Positions 24,396 to 33,086 of a stretch of 64,000 nucleotides of DNA are shown here, in pieces (positions within the stretch are counted from its first letter, which is position 1; the number at the start of each line of letters is the position of its first letter). A program made the position numbers and the translations under genes. Under the pieces are notes generated by a model, which was given only the letters and a program-made list of their open reading frames with translations, was not told the DNA's origin and did not search any database. The stretch is from an uncultured Sulfitobacter sp. (lineage in GTDB: Bacteria; Pseudomonadota; Alphaproteobacteria; Rhodobacterales; Rhodobacteraceae): contig NZ_CANNBM010000001.1 in the NCBI RefSeq assembly GCF_947502895.1, positions 1,364,001 to 1,428,000 of the forward strand. The letters run 5' to 3'.

Positions 24396-25066
24396 GTGCC
24401 TTCGCGAAGGGCGGAAATGCTGGCCGCGGGCGCTTCGGCCCCACCGGCAAAGATGACCCGCGGCTCGGCACCTACATTTTGCACTTCGACGATTCGGGCA
24501 TAGGTTGCAGCAGGTGTGGCGGGCAAAGTGATATCACCGCTGCCTGTCGCCTCCACCTCAAAGCGGTACAGACCTGCTGGGACGGGCTGACCGTCCTGTT
24601 TTACGCCAGCCCATAGAACTGGATCAGAAGAGACAGGCAGTGCTCCGCGATCCACTTCGCGACCCTGCACGTCATAGACGACCAGCTCCATCGCTTGCGC
24701 GCCAGGTGGCACTGTGGGCAGCACGGTCAGGGGTGCGCTGTCGAACTGGACAGGTGCGGTCGTGCGCCCCTCCATCCCGATCCATCCTGCCATCTGGCCC
24801 ATAGTGCTGCTGCCCAACTGGTTGGCCAATGCCGTCAGCAGATCGTTGGATAGTACCTGCTGTTCGACCATGGAAAACTGCGCCAGCTGCGCTGCATATT
24901 CCGAACTGTCCAGCGGCTCCAGCGGGTCCTGATATTCGGCCTGTGTGGTCAGCATTTTGATAAATGTCTCGAAATCAGAAGACAGAACCGCTTTGGTTTG
25001 AGGTGCTGACGCAGCCGCGCTGACAGCACTTGCTGCGCCATTGGAGGTGAGTGTGGGGGAAATCAT
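24392..25066 (-). CDS. flgD: Flagellar hook assembly (capping) protein
   Basis: 224 aa. The FlgD N-terminal signature is clear: SSDFETFIKMLTTQAEYQDPLEPLDSSEYAAQL (positions about 29-61), followed by FSMVEQQVLSN. A beta-rich C-terminal region (FlgD Ig and tudor-like) includes YDVQGREVDRGALPV and GLYRFEVEA. FlgD caps the growing hook. The gene follows fliK at a 9-bp gap and its 3' end overlaps the end of the convergent oxidase gene by 4 bases. Confidence 0.93.
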   Translation of the reverse strand: MISPTLTSNGAASAVSAAASAPQTKAVLSSDFETFIKMLTTQAEYQDPLEPLDSSEYAAQLAQFSMVEQQVLSNDLLTALANQLGSSTMGQMAGWIGMEGRTTAPVQFDSAPLTVLPTVPPGAQAMELVVYDVQGREVDRGALPVSSDPVLWAGVKQDGQPVPAGLYRFEVEATGSGDITLPATPAATYARIVEVQNVGAEPRVIFAGGAEAPAASISALREGT

Positions 25067-25075
25067 AACTGCTCC

Positions 25076-27349
25076 TTACAAGCGAATATCGACGCCGCCA
25101 GCTGGCGTCTGGTCAAGGTCTATTACCGAAACAGCATCAGGCGTCTGATCGCCTTGCTGAGGATTGTGAGATGCGGTGTTTTTCGGGTCACCAGATCCGC
25201 CATCACCGGATTGATCATCACTCTGAGTGCCCTGCCCGAAGGCAAAGTTGATCTGGTCATAGCCCATGCTGCGAAAACTCTGGCCAAGCTGGTCAATGTG
25301 GCGGCGCATCAGATCAAGTGTCTCTGGACGTTCTGCTACGATATTGACGGTGATCGTGCCATCATCAGCAACAATAGACATGCGAACGCGCCCCAGTTCC
25401 TGCGGGGACAGCGCGATTTCTACGGGCTTATGCGCTGCCTGTGCCATTACCTCTACCAGTTGCCGCGCGACATGTGGCGCAAGATCGGCACGCAATGGTG
25501 CTGTAGCCACTGTGGTGGTCGCTTGCGTTCGGGCCGTGTCCCAACCTGAAAACTCAGGTTGGTCAGCAGGCATAAACAGGGGTGAAGCGCCTTCTTTGCC
25601 CAAAACCTCGCCTGCTGCTGATAAAACGGGAGGTGCTGGGGTATTGGCGGTCGGTTTTGTCTGTTGGGGTGCAGCGTTTGGCGCGGGGGCCGACGCCATG
25701 TGAGGTGTCGTGAATACGTTGCTGTTGTGTGCTGACCTTGGTGTCGGGGCGGACGAGTCCCGCTCATTATGCGGCGTCATATCTGGCTGTGGTACCATCC
25801 TGCCTGGTGGGGTTTGTACCGCAGCTGGTATGTGAAGCGCAGATGGTATGTGAGACGCAGAAGTGTTCGGTGTGTTCACGACATGTGGTGCGGGTTGCGG
25901 TTGCGCAGCGATAGTTGGAGCGGCAGATTGCCGTACGGCCAGCGGGGCCACTGCCTGTTCGGGCAGGGAAACGGGTGCGGATGTATTGAGCGTTGCCGCA
26001 GGCTTAACCGTTTGTGGCACCTCTTGAGAGAGTGGTGTCTTTGCCAGAGTGATTTCGGGCGCTTGCACCCCGAAGCGTTTCGGTTCGGGCGATGTGAATT
26101 GCGGATCACCAGCTGCGGAGTATTCTTTCCCACCGTCGGTAACAGGGTCAATTTGCTGGATGGGCAAACGGGTTTCCATTGCTACGGACGGTGTATTTGT
26201 CTGTGCAGCCAAAGGAATGCGCGCGCGTACTTCTATCGGCTGCGACATATCCTGACGCTTGTGAACTTCGGCTTTTGGCATGGCAGCCACGGAACTACTT
26301 TGCGTTTCAGTGATGTCCTCTGATGGCACCTGCGAAGGTGCGGGATCAGCCCGCGGCGCGGCGTACGGCGTGATTTTGTGCCGTGCAATTGTTGAGTGCT
26401 GTGTGGTGGCTTGTTTTGAGTGCTGTGCGGTGGCTTGTTGCGAACCATCCGACGGCTGTGCAATTCTGGCGGACTGCGTCAGAATTGCGGTGCCAGAATT
26501 AGGTGCGGGTGTCTGTATGATTGTAGGCATGCCATCCGAAACCGTTTGACCCGGTTTTGGGGTATGCGCCGCATATGCAGGTATGGTGCTGAGCGTGGCA
26601 GCCGAGATAACGGCCTCACTGCTAGACGGGGTTGGCACAGCCTGCCTGCCTTTTGGCAACGCGATATTGGTGCGATCTTCAGGCTTATGAGTTTCATGAG
26701 CTGTCGCGGTCCGCATCGGGAGTTCTGGCAGATCGGATTGTCTTACCGCTATCGCAGGTCCAGTCTCTGGCGTCTGGTTTTTGGAAGTATTTGTTGCTTC
26801 AGGCTGTTCCGTTGCCTGCATCCGCGTCGTGCCAGTGGGTTCTGTCACGGTTATCTTGTTTGGACGGTTTGGGATGTCCGGTGCCGCTGGATTGCTGATT
26901 TCGGGATTGCGTTTGGCTGGCTGTTCTTTTCCAAGCCGCCCGTCTTTCGGAATTGGCACGTCCCTATGAACGTGGTCAACTTGCTTCGGTTTTGCCTGAT
27001 TGTCAGGTGTAATGGCCATGCCTGTACGATGATCCGGAAGGGCTGATTTCACAGGATTAGAGGGCGGCCGAATATCAACCGTATTCAGGTCAGATGGCTG
27101 CGCCTTATCACCCTTTTGTGCGTTGGTGTTGCCAGCGATATCAGACGCTTTTTGCGTTGCTTCCGTCTCTGAGGGGGGCGCTGGTTTTTGGGGGCTTTCC
27201 TTTGCGAGCGCAGCAAACATTCCTGCGAAATCGGGCTGTTGTTCTGCTGATCCCTTGCCTGCCAAGAGCACAACTGCCGCATCAGAATCAGCTGCTACAA
27301 GTGGCAACACGCCTGTGTTTGCGCCGCTTTGTCCTACGGGAATATTCAT
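25076..27349 (-). CDS. fliK: Flagellar hook-length control protein
   Basis: 757 aa, long for FliK (about 400-600 in many species). Residues about 1-590 are low complexity, rich in Pro, Thr, Gln and Ala, as expected for the ruler part. The C-terminal Flg_hook domain (about 625-715) shows ARQLVEVMAQAAHKPVEIAL and SPQELGRVRMSIVADDG, then a Gly/Asp-rich tail. It measures hook length and switches export specificity by acting on FlhB. It is upstream of flgD in the same unit. Confidence 0.9.
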   Translation of the reverse strand: MNIPVGQSGANTGVLPLVAADSDAAVVLLAGKGSAEQQPDFAGMFAALAKESPQKPAPPSETEATQKASDIAGNTNAQKGDKAQPSDLNTVDIRPPSNPVKSALPDHRTGMAITPDNQAKPKQVDHVHRDVPIPKDGRLGKEQPAKRNPEISNPAAPDIPNRPNKITVTEPTGTTRMQATEQPEATNTSKNQTPETGPAIAVRQSDLPELPMRTATAHETHKPEDRTNIALPKGRQAVPTPSSSEAVISAATLSTIPAYAAHTPKPGQTVSDGMPTIIQTPAPNSGTAILTQSARIAQPSDGSQQATAQHSKQATTQHSTIARHKITPYAAPRADPAPSQVPSEDITETQSSSVAAMPKAEVHKRQDMSQPIEVRARIPLAAQTNTPSVAMETRLPIQQIDPVTDGGKEYSAAGDPQFTSPEPKRFGVQAPEITLAKTPLSQEVPQTVKPAATLNTSAPVSLPEQAVAPLAVRQSAAPTIAAQPQPAPHVVNTPNTSASHIPSALHIPAAVQTPPGRMVPQPDMTPHNERDSSAPTPRSAHNSNVFTTPHMASAPAPNAAPQQTKPTANTPAPPVLSAAGEVLGKEGASPLFMPADQPEFSGWDTARTQATTTVATAPLRADLAPHVARQLVEVMAQAAHKPVEIALSPQELGRVRMSIVADDGTITVNIVAERPETLDLMRRHIDQLGQSFRSMGYDQINFAFGQGTQSDDQSGDGGSGDPKNTASHNPQQGDQTPDAVSVIDLDQTPAGGVDIRL

Positions 27350-27401
27350 GATGCACCTTTCGGGGTTCTGCCTCGATCCGCTGCACTATCCACATTCTTC
27401 G

Positions 27402-27416
27402 TTACCGGTTGTTTAC
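27402..27416. promoter_or_regulatory. CtrA-box-like pair in the fliK / rod-binding protein divergent region
   Basis: TTAC-CGGTTGT-TTAC has two half-sites spaced by 7 bp, each one base from TTAA. It lies in the 117-bp region between the divergent fliK and flgJ-like genes. Weak alone; similar pairs occur in other flagellar promoter regions of this window. Confidence 0.25.
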
Positions 27417-27466
27417 TGCTTTGCCCTCATGCTTGGAAAAATCCACGCAATTTAAGGAGTTTTTGG

Positions 27467-27751
27467 ATGATCCCGATTCCCCCCTCACCGCCCCCTGTCG
27501 TATCCACGCCGCCGCCGCGCGATGCCGCTTTGATGGAAGCGGCCCAAAACCTAGAAGCGGCCTTTTTGGCTGAAATGCTGCAATCCGCAGGCTTGGGCAA
27601 AACAAGCGAGGCTTTTGGCGGGGGTGTGGGCGAAGACCAGTTCGGATCGTTCCTAATTCAGGAGCAGGCCAAGCACATCGTCAAATCAGGCGGTATCGGG
27701 CTGGCACAATCCCTATTCGACGCATTGAAGGAGCAAACAAATGACGAATGA
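27467..27751 (+). CDS. flgJ: Rod-binding protein (FlgJ N-terminal type)
   Basis: 94 aa from ATG 27467, with AAGGAG at 27454-27459; the longer frame from 27329 has no such site. After a proline-rich start, AAQNLEAAFLAEMLQSAGL and FGSFLIQEQAKHIVKSGGIGLAQSLF match the rod-binding domain. There is no muramidase domain, as is common in alphaproteobacteria, so another enzyme must open the peptidoglycan. It overlaps the next gene by 11 bases. Confidence 0.82.
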   Translation: MIPIPPSPPPVVSTPPPRDAALMEAAQNLEAAFLAEMLQSAGLGKTSEAFGGGVGEDQFGSFLIQEQAKHIVKSGGIGLAQSLFDALKEQTNDE

Positions 27752-28094
27752 ATCAATCGACCTGTCCAAACTGGAAGCCCTGTTGGAGCAGGAGCGTGCG
27801 TTTCTGCTAGAGGGTGATCTGGAAGGGCTCGGAACGCTGCTACCCGTCAAGGAACACCTGATGGACTTGCTGCTGGATGACGCGGAGATGAACCGCGCAA
27901 AAATCCAGCCACTGGAGGAAAAGCTGCAACGCAACCAGTTGCTGCTGGACGGGGCGCTGGACGGGATACGTGCGGTTGCCACGCGGCTTGCTGCTTTGCG
28001 GCAGGTTCGTTCGGCGCTGGATACCTATGATGCGCAAGGCCGCAAACAAAGCGTTGTGACCCAGACCGTTCAAAAAGTGGAAAAGCGTGCCTGA
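27741..28094 (+). CDS. FlgN-like flagellar export chaperone
   Basis: 117 aa, wholly helical and charged: KLEALLEQERAFLLEGDLEGL, then a coiled-coil-like LEEKLQRNQLLLDGALDGI and ATRLAALRQVRSALDTYDAQG. Size, helix layout and the 11-base overlap with the rod-binding gene fit FlgN, which escorts FlgK and FlgL to the export gate. Sequence similarity in FlgN is low, so this rests mainly on context and the N-terminal pattern. Confidence 0.7.
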   Translation: MTNESIDLSKLEALLEQERAFLLEGDLEGLGTLLPVKEHLMDLLLDDAEMNRAKIQPLEEKLQRNQLLLDGALDGIRAVATRLAALRQVRSALDTYDAQGRKQSVVTQTVQKVEKRA

Positions 28095-28116
28095 GGATGG
28101 TGGTCGTAAATCAACG

Positions 28117-28150
28117 AACAGGCCCGTGTTTGAATGTGTTTGGGCCTGTT
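28117..28150 (+). terminator. Inverted repeat after the FlgN-like gene
   Basis: AACAGGCCC and GGGCCTGTT are perfect 9-bp arms around a 16-base loop, starting 22 bp after the FlgN-like stop. No U-run follows (GAATAAAATG), so this may be a weak terminator or processing signal separating this unit from flagellin. Confidence 0.5.
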
Positions 28151-28183
28151 GAATAAAATGCGCGCAACTGGGGCGGTGGCCGT

Positions 28184-28349
28184 TAAGAATTTGGAAAGCA
28201 GGCGATGGGCATGTTCAGCGGGCATCCGGTTGTCGGGTGGCACACTTGCCCGAAAAGGCAGGCGTATAGGTCAGAATGGCATTCCTGTCCCGCAATCGCG
28301 TGGACGTTATCCGGCGTAAAGCGCCGCACCGAAAAAGGAACATGCTTCA
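28184..28349 (+). promoter_or_regulatory. Flagellin promoter region and structured leader
   Basis: The 255 bp before flagellin hold small stems: TCGGG...CCCGA (28233-28237 and 28249-28253) and CGGCG-TAAAG-CGCCG (28312-28326), the latter ending 8 bp before the AAGGAA ribosome binding site at 28335-28340. In Caulobacter, FlbT acts on the flagellin leader, and flbT and flaF lie just downstream here. A loose sigma-28-like pair (TAAG at 28184, GGCGATGG at 28201-28208) is possible but differs from the consensus. Confidence 0.35.
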
Positions 28350-29192
28350 ATGTCGAGCATTCTTACAAACAACAGCGCAATGGTTGCCCTGCAAACTCTC
28401 AAATCCATCAACAGCAATCTGTCGGACACGCAAAATGCGATCTCGACCGGTAAAGAGATCAATGGTGCGAAAGACAACGCATCCATTTGGGCCATTTCCA
28501 AAGTGATGGAATCCGACGTGTCTGGTCTGGATGCTGTCAAAGACAGCCTTGCCACTGGCCAGTCGGCTGTTGCCGTTGCAAGTGCTGGCGCGGAATTGAT
28601 CGTTGAAACGATCAAGGAAATGCAGGCGCTTGCCATCTCTGCACAGTCCGAATCTGCTAACTTTACGCAGATCGACGCTGAAATGGCCGCCAAGAAAGAG
28701 CAGTTGGATTCCATTGTTGCAGGTTCGCAATTCAATGGTGTGAATCTGCTGAACACGGATACCGATGGTAACGGTGCAACCGGTTTGTCGGTTGTTGGTT
28801 CGATCAACCGTGTCGGTTCTGGCGCTGCAACTGCAACAACGATTGATGTTGCAACTGCTGATCTGGAGGCGACTGTTACCGACATTACGCTGACAGGTAC
28901 TGCGGATACAACAGATGCCGCAACAACCTATGGCGAATTGACCACAATGCTGACAGCCGCGATCACTGGCGCTGCGGCGCTGGGTACGTCAGCCAAGCGT
29001 CTGGATGACCAGTCCAACTTCGTCTCCAAGCTGTCGGACTCGCTGACATCTGGTATCGGATCACTTGTCGATACGGACATGGAAGCGGCATCTGCTAAGT
29101 TGCAGGCTTTGCAAACACAGCAGCAGCTGGGTGTTCAGGCCCTGTCGATTGCCAATCAGGCGCCGCAGACCATCCTGTCTCTCTTCCGGTAA
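28350..29192 (+). CDS. fliC: Flagellin
   Basis: 280 aa. N-terminal D0/D1 helices begin MSSILTNNSAMVALQTLKS and include NLSDTQNAISTGKEINGAKDNA; the C-terminal D1/D0 end with KLQALQTQQQLGVQALSIANQ and LSLFR. The centre (about 125-210) is a short Thr/Ala-rich segment in place of D2-D3, so the filament subunit is small, as is usual in this group. It is monocistronic by appearance: a hairpin leader precedes and a terminator follows. Its own export chaperone and cap gene are not seen nearby. Confidence 0.95.
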   Translation: MSSILTNNSAMVALQTLKSINSNLSDTQNAISTGKEINGAKDNASIWAISKVMESDVSGLDAVKDSLATGQSAVAVASAGAELIVETIKEMQALAISAQSESANFTQIDAEMAAKKEQLDSIVAGSQFNGVNLLNTDTDGNGATGLSVVGSINRVGSGAATATTIDVATADLEATVTDITLTGTADTTDAATTYGELTTMLTAAITGAAALGTSAKRLDDQSNFVSKLSDSLTSGIGSLVDTDMEAASAKLQALQTQQQLGVQALSIANQAPQTILSLFR

Positions 29193-29215
29193 ACTCTCAC
29201 TGGTTAAAAACAGTT

Positions 29216-29239
29216 GGAGGCGCGTTTTCGCGCGCCTCC
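29216..29239 (+). terminator. Terminator after flagellin
   Basis: GGAGGCGCG-TTTTCG-CGCGCCTCC is a perfect 9-bp stem with a six-base loop, beginning 23 bp after the flagellin stop, followed by GGCATAGCTTTT. It is the strongest intrinsic-terminator candidate in the window and separates flagellin from flaF. Confidence 0.75.
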
Positions 29240-29268
29240 GGCATAGCTTTTAAAGAGTAGGGACTACC

Positions 29269-29622
29269 GTGAATACAACTCAACTTGCCCACCAAGCGTA
29301 CTCTCCTAAGTCCGCGCCTCTCAGATCGGCCCGTCGTGTCGAATATGATGTAATCGCACGGATTACCTCGCGGATGACGGCAGCAATGAAAGCGCGGGAT
29401 TTCAACAAGCTCATCCATGCGCTTCATGAAAACCGCACTCTGTGGCGCAAGTTTTCGATGGATGTGGCGCATCCCGACAATTTACTGCCTGATGATCTGC
29501 GTGCACGCCTGATCTATTTGGCCGAATTTACCGAACAACACACGCGTAAAGCGATCCGCCGAGAGGTTTCGGCCACAGCGCTTGTCGAAGTGAACACTGC
29601 GATAATGCGCGGATTAAAATAG
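29269..29622 (+). CDS. flaF: Flagellar biosynthesis regulator FlaF
   Basis: 117 aa from GTG 29269. Family features are visible: RRVEYDVIARITSRMTAAM, then LIHALHENRTLWRKFSMDVAHPDN and LPDDLRARLIYLAEFTEQHT. In Caulobacter FlaF is needed for flagellin synthesis and works against FlbT. Here it lies between flagellin and flbT, the usual alphaproteobacterial order. Confidence 0.92.
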   Translation: MNTTQLAHQAYSPKSAPLRSARRVEYDVIARITSRMTAAMKARDFNKLIHALHENRTLWRKFSMDVAHPDNLLPDDLRARLIYLAEFTEQHTRKAIRREVSATALVEVNTAIMRGLK

Positions 29623-29635
29623 ATTGGAATCCAAC

Positions 29636-30040
29636 ATGAGCGGTCTTGTCCTAAAGCTGGGTCCGAAAGAACGGGTGCTGATCAACGGTGCCGTTATCGA
29701 AAATGGAGATCGTCGCAGTCGGCTTGCGATCATGACTCCCGATGCAAAAATTCTGCGGTTGCGCGACGCAATCCATCCCGAAGATGCAAAAACCCCTGTG
29801 CGCCGCGCATTGTTTGCCGTCCAGTTGGTGCTGTCGGGCGATAAGGACGCTGAGTCGGCCCATCTGCCGCTGTTGCGGCAGGTCGAAGAACTAAGCCAGG
29901 TATTTACCGATCCCGACAGTCGCCAGATGCTGGCAGAGGCCAGTCAGGCGGTGATCGAAAAGCAGCATTATCGCACGCTCAAAGCGTTGCGCGCATTGTT
30001 GCCCCGTGAGGAACGGTTGTTGGCCGTGCGGCCAAGCTGA
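29636..30040 (+). CDS. flbT: Flagellar biosynthesis repressor FlbT
   Basis: 134 aa from ATG 29636; a non-ATG start at 29624 is less likely. GLVLKLGPKERVLINGAVIENGDRR is the FlbT beginning (positions 3-27), and the rest is helical. FlbT destabilises flagellin mRNA when the hook is not complete, by binding the 5' leader. The stop overlaps the next start (TGATG), so the DUF1217 gene is translationally coupled. Confidence 0.92.
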   Translation: MSGLVLKLGPKERVLINGAVIENGDRRSRLAIMTPDAKILRLRDAIHPEDAKTPVRRALFAVQLVLSGDKDAESAHLPLLRQVEELSQVFTDPDSRQMLAEASQAVIEKQHYRTLKALRALLPREERLLAVRPS

Positions 30041-30831
30041 TGTTTCAGCCTGTTATTCCCATCGGTGGTCTGGGCGGCTGGCGGTTTCTGCAAGAGACCT
30101 ATGACAGCCAGTTCAAGGCCTTTACCCAATCGGCGCAGCTGCAACGCGGCTCGGACTACTTCCGTGAGAATATTGGCGCGATTGAAACCGCCGAGGAATT
30201 GGTCGCGGACCGGCGTTTGCTAACGGTGGCGTTGGGCGCGTTTGGCTTGCAAGACGATATCAACAGCCAGTTTTTCATCCGTAAAATCCTTGAGGAAGGC
30301 AGCGTCAATGACGATGCGCTTGCCAACCGCTTTAGCGATCCGCGCTACAAGGAGATGTCACAGGCCTTTGGGTTTGGACCAGGGGAGTTCCTCAAAGTGG
30401 GGGAACCGGTATTCGCCGAAGCGATTATCGACCGCTACGAAACCATCGAGTTCGAGATCGCAGCCGGTGAGCAAAATGAAGCGATGCGTTTCGCCCTATA
30501 TGCGGAGCGTGAGATGGGATTGCTCGCGGGTGAGGATATGTCGAACGACGCCAAGTGGTTTACGCTGATGGGTGAACCACCTTTGCGGAGCCTGTTCGAG
30601 ACTGCACTAAACCTGCCAAGTGCCTTTGGCCAGATTGATATCGACCAGCAATTGGGTGTGTTCAAAGAACGGGCAAATAAGGAATTCGGTTCGGATGATT
30701 TGAGCATCTTTAGCGATCCCGAGCTGGTCCAGGAGTTGATCACGAAGTACGTTGTTCGCGATCAGATTGCACAGTTCAACAACAGCTTTTCATCAAATGC
30801 GATCGCGTTGACCTTGTTGCGCGGGGGCTAG
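30040..30831 (+). CDS. DUF1217 flagellar-locus protein
   Basis: 263 aa. Begins MFQPVIPIGGLGGWRFLQ and contains YFRENIGAIETAEELVADRRLLTVAL and GLQDDINSQFFIRKILEEG, the DUF1217 repeat-like pattern that recurs later (FSDPRYKEMSQAFGF; FSDPELVQELITKYVVRDQ). It is soluble and acidic with no signal peptide. DUF1217 proteins occur next to flagellar genes in alphaproteobacteria; their function is not established to my knowledge. It is coupled to flbT by a one-base overlap. Confidence 0.8.
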   Translation: MFQPVIPIGGLGGWRFLQETYDSQFKAFTQSAQLQRGSDYFRENIGAIETAEELVADRRLLTVALGAFGLQDDINSQFFIRKILEEGSVNDDALANRFSDPRYKEMSQAFGFGPGEFLKVGEPVFAEAIIDRYETIEFEIAAGEQNEAMRFALYAEREMGLLAGEDMSNDAKWFTLMGEPPLRSLFETALNLPSAFGQIDIDQQLGVFKERANKEFGSDDLSIFSDPELVQELITKYVVRDQIAQFNNSFSSNAIALTLLRGG

Positions 30832-30840
30832 CCTCACGCG

Positions 30841-32181
30841 CTACGCCGCTACCGAGAGGCCAGCGCGGCGCAGGATCAATTCCAGCTGGCTAAAGCTGCG
30901 CTGGGCGTCTTCGGGCTCAATCTTGGCAAGGAAATCCTCAATCTCAGGGTGCAACTGGATGGCTTTGTCGATCTCGGCATCGCTGCCGTGGGTGTACAGG
31001 CCTGCACGGATCATCATGGCATTCGCGTCATATAGGCTGATCATCTTGCGTGCTTGAGCCAGCATCGCGTTCTCCCGTGTGCTGGCTGCCGCAGGCAGGC
31101 TGCGCGAAACAGACCTGAGAACATCCACAGCAGGGAAACGCCCACGCTCTGCAATTGCGCGGTCCAGCACCATATGCCCGTCCAGAACGCCGCGCAGAAT
31201 ATCTGCAATCGGCTCGTCCATATCCGAGCCTGCGACCAGAACACTGAAAAGCGCGGTAATATCGCCTTGGCTGCTGGCACCGGGTCCGGCACGCTCGCAT
31301 AGCGAAGTGATCAGGTGTGTGGTGGAAGGGGGGAAGCCCCGCAGCACGGGTGCTTCGCCTGCTGCAACAGCCACCTCGCGGTGCGCTTCGGCAAAGCGGG
31401 TGATCGAATCGGCCAGAAAAAGAACAGAGTGCCCCGCATCGCGGTAATGCTCGGCCACGGCCATCGCCGTCCAAGCGCAACGTCGGCGCAAGAGGGGGGA
31501 TTGATCTGATGTAGCGGCGACAACAACTGCGCGCGCCAGCCCATCTTCTCCCAACACTTCATCAACAAAATGGCGCAGCTCGCGGCCCCGTTCGCCGATC
31601 ATGGCGATCACGACTATATCCGCGCTCATGTGACGTGCGAATTGCCCGAGCAACGTGGATTTGCCCACACCAGAGCCTGCAAACAGGCCCATCCGTTGAC
31701 CCTGTACAATAGGCAACACTGTGTTTGTGACGGCCAGCCCCGTGCTTAGACGATGGCCAAAGGGCCGTCGATTGGCGGCGTTCGGCGGAGGGCAGAGCAG
31801 GCGGCGGGCATGCGCACCGCGCAGCAAAGGCTTGCCGTCCAGCGGGTTGCCCGTGGGATCAATGATGCGGCCCAGCCATTCGGGCGAGGGTGCAATCACC
31901 GCAGGAGCCAGCAGTGTCACCATATCATTCAGGCTAATCCCTTCTGGTGGTGCCTCGGCCAGCATGACCAAAGTATCGCCGACAATTTGAACGACTTCGC
32001 CGCGCAGCGGTGCGCCGCGTTTGCGGTACACCTGCAAGCCGTCCCCGATAGAGGCGTCATGTGACAGGCCAGTAATGTGCAGCGCTGCACCGTTCGCGCG
32101 GCTGACACGACCAACAGGGCGCACAGCGCGCAGATCAGCGATATGGGCAACTAACCCGTCGATAAGCGATGCGTCTGTCAT
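30841..32181 (-). CDS. fliI: Flagellar export ATPase
   Basis: 446 aa from ATG 32181, with AAAGGAAC upstream; the 32223 start is less supported. F1-beta-like ATPase: Walker A GLFAGSGVGKSTLLGQF, Walker B region SVLFLADSITRFAEAHREVA, and ERGRELRHFVDEVLG. It energises flagellar protein export at the base of the gate with FliH and FliJ. It stands alone on the minus strand, divergent from flgB, with a shared upstream region. Confidence 0.94.
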   Translation of the reverse strand: MTDASLIDGLVAHIADLRAVRPVGRVSRANGAALHITGLSHDASIGDGLQVYRKRGAPLRGEVVQIVGDTLVMLAEAPPEGISLNDMVTLLAPAVIAPSPEWLGRIIDPTGNPLDGKPLLRGAHARRLLCPPPNAANRRPFGHRLSTGLAVTNTVLPIVQGQRMGLFAGSGVGKSTLLGQFARHMSADIVVIAMIGERGRELRHFVDEVLGEDGLARAVVVAATSDQSPLLRRRCAWTAMAVAEHYRDAGHSVLFLADSITRFAEAHREVAVAAGEAPVLRGFPPSTTHLITSLCERAGPGASSQGDITALFSVLVAGSDMDEPIADILRGVLDGHMVLDRAIAERGRFPAVDVLRSVSRSLPAAASTRENAMLAQARKMISLYDANAMMIRAGLYTHGSDAEIDKAIQLHPEIEDFLAKIEPEDAQRSFSQLELILRRAGLSVAA

Positions 32182-32225
32182 GGTGTTCCTTTGGTTGCTG
32201 CTCACTGTTTCTAAAGGAATCACCC

Positions 32226-32240
32226 TTAAGCCTTCATTGA
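32226..32240. promoter_or_regulatory. CtrA-box-like pair between fliI and flgB
   Basis: TTAA-GCCTTCA-TTGA, half-sites spaced by 7 bp with one mismatch to TTAA-N7-TTAA, in the 81-bp divergent fliI/flgB region. Weak on its own. Confidence 0.3.
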
Positions 32241-32262
32241 AATTACAGCGTGGAGAATCCCG

Positions 32263-32649
32263 ATGTTCGAAAATTTATCAGTCTTTCAGACAGCTTCGGC
32301 CATGGCGCGCCATGCTGGGCAGAGCCAAGCGGTTATTTCCCAAAATGTGGCGAACGCCGACACGCCGGGATACGTGGGCAAGCAAATGCCGCCTTTTGCG
32401 ATGATGTACGCGCCTGACAATGCTGCCGGTACACAGCGGGCCACCCGTGAGGGGCATCTGCACGGCAGTGCTGCGACCCAATCAATGGCCCCTGTCGATA
32501 TGCGTGGCGGCGACAATCCCAATGACAACACGATCTCGTTGGAAAACGAACTGCTGAAAGCCGCCCAAGCAAAAAGCCACCATGACCGCGCGTTGGCGAT
32601 TTATAAATCCGCGTTGGACGTGCTGCGTGTGGCTGGCCGCACCAAATAG
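32263..32649 (+). CDS. flgB: Flagellar proximal rod protein
   Basis: 128 aa. Rod/hook family N-terminal motif is present (SQAVISQNVANADTPGYVGKQ), and the C-terminal part ends in KSALDVLRVAGRTK, typical of FlgB. It forms part of the rod between the MS ring and the hook. It leads an eight- or nine-gene plus-strand run: flgB, flgC, fliE, fliQ, flgF, flgG, flgA, flgH, fliL2. Confidence 0.93.
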   Translation: MFENLSVFQTASAMARHAGQSQAVISQNVANADTPGYVGKQMPPFAMMYAPDNAAGTQRATREGHLHGSAATQSMAPVDMRGGDNPNDNTISLENELLKAAQAKSHHDRALAIYKSALDVLRVAGRTK

Positions 32650-32660
32650 GAGAACATGAT

Positions 32661-33053
32661 ATGAGCGATTTTTCATCAGCCCGATCTGTATCGGCCAGCG
32701 GTATGCAGGCGCAGGCGCAACGATTGCGGCACCTGTCAGAAAATATCTCGAACGCAGACACACCCGGTTATCGCCGCAAGCTGATCTCGTTCGAGACGGC
32801 GTTGGGGCAGGGTCAACGGGTTTCAAAGGTTGAGGTGGGGCGCGTACGTCTCGACCAGACCGATCTGTCACAAGTCTATGATCCTGCGCACCCGCTAGCG
32901 GATGAAACCGGCCAATATGAAGGCTCTAACGTAAACCTTTTGATCGAATTGGCTGACGCGCGCGAGGCGCAGCGGAGCTATGAGGCGAACCTGAAAATGT
33001 TCGATCAGGCGCGCAAAATGTCGAGCAGTCTGATGCAGCTGTTGCGCCGTTAG
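32661..33053 (+). CDS. flgC: Flagellar proximal rod protein
   Basis: 130 aa. Shows RLRHLSENISNADTPGYRRKLISF at the N-terminus and EGSNVNLLIELADAREAQRSYEANLKMF at the C-terminus, the paired coiled-coil signature of FlgC. It builds the proximal rod with FlgB and FlgF. It follows flgB after 11 bp. Confidence 0.94.
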   Translation: MSDFSSARSVSASGMQAQAQRLRHLSENISNADTPGYRRKLISFETALGQGQRVSKVEVGRVRLDQTDLSQVYDPAHPLADETGQYEGSNVNLLIELADAREAQRSYEANLKMFDQARKMSSSLMQLLRR

Positions 33054-33086
33054 GGCGCGCAAATTTACTAAAAAAGGAGATCCAGA

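Noticed and set aside
25769..26323. Plus-strand open frames opposite fliK
   Set aside because: They mirror the low-complexity part of fliK and have no protein-like features.
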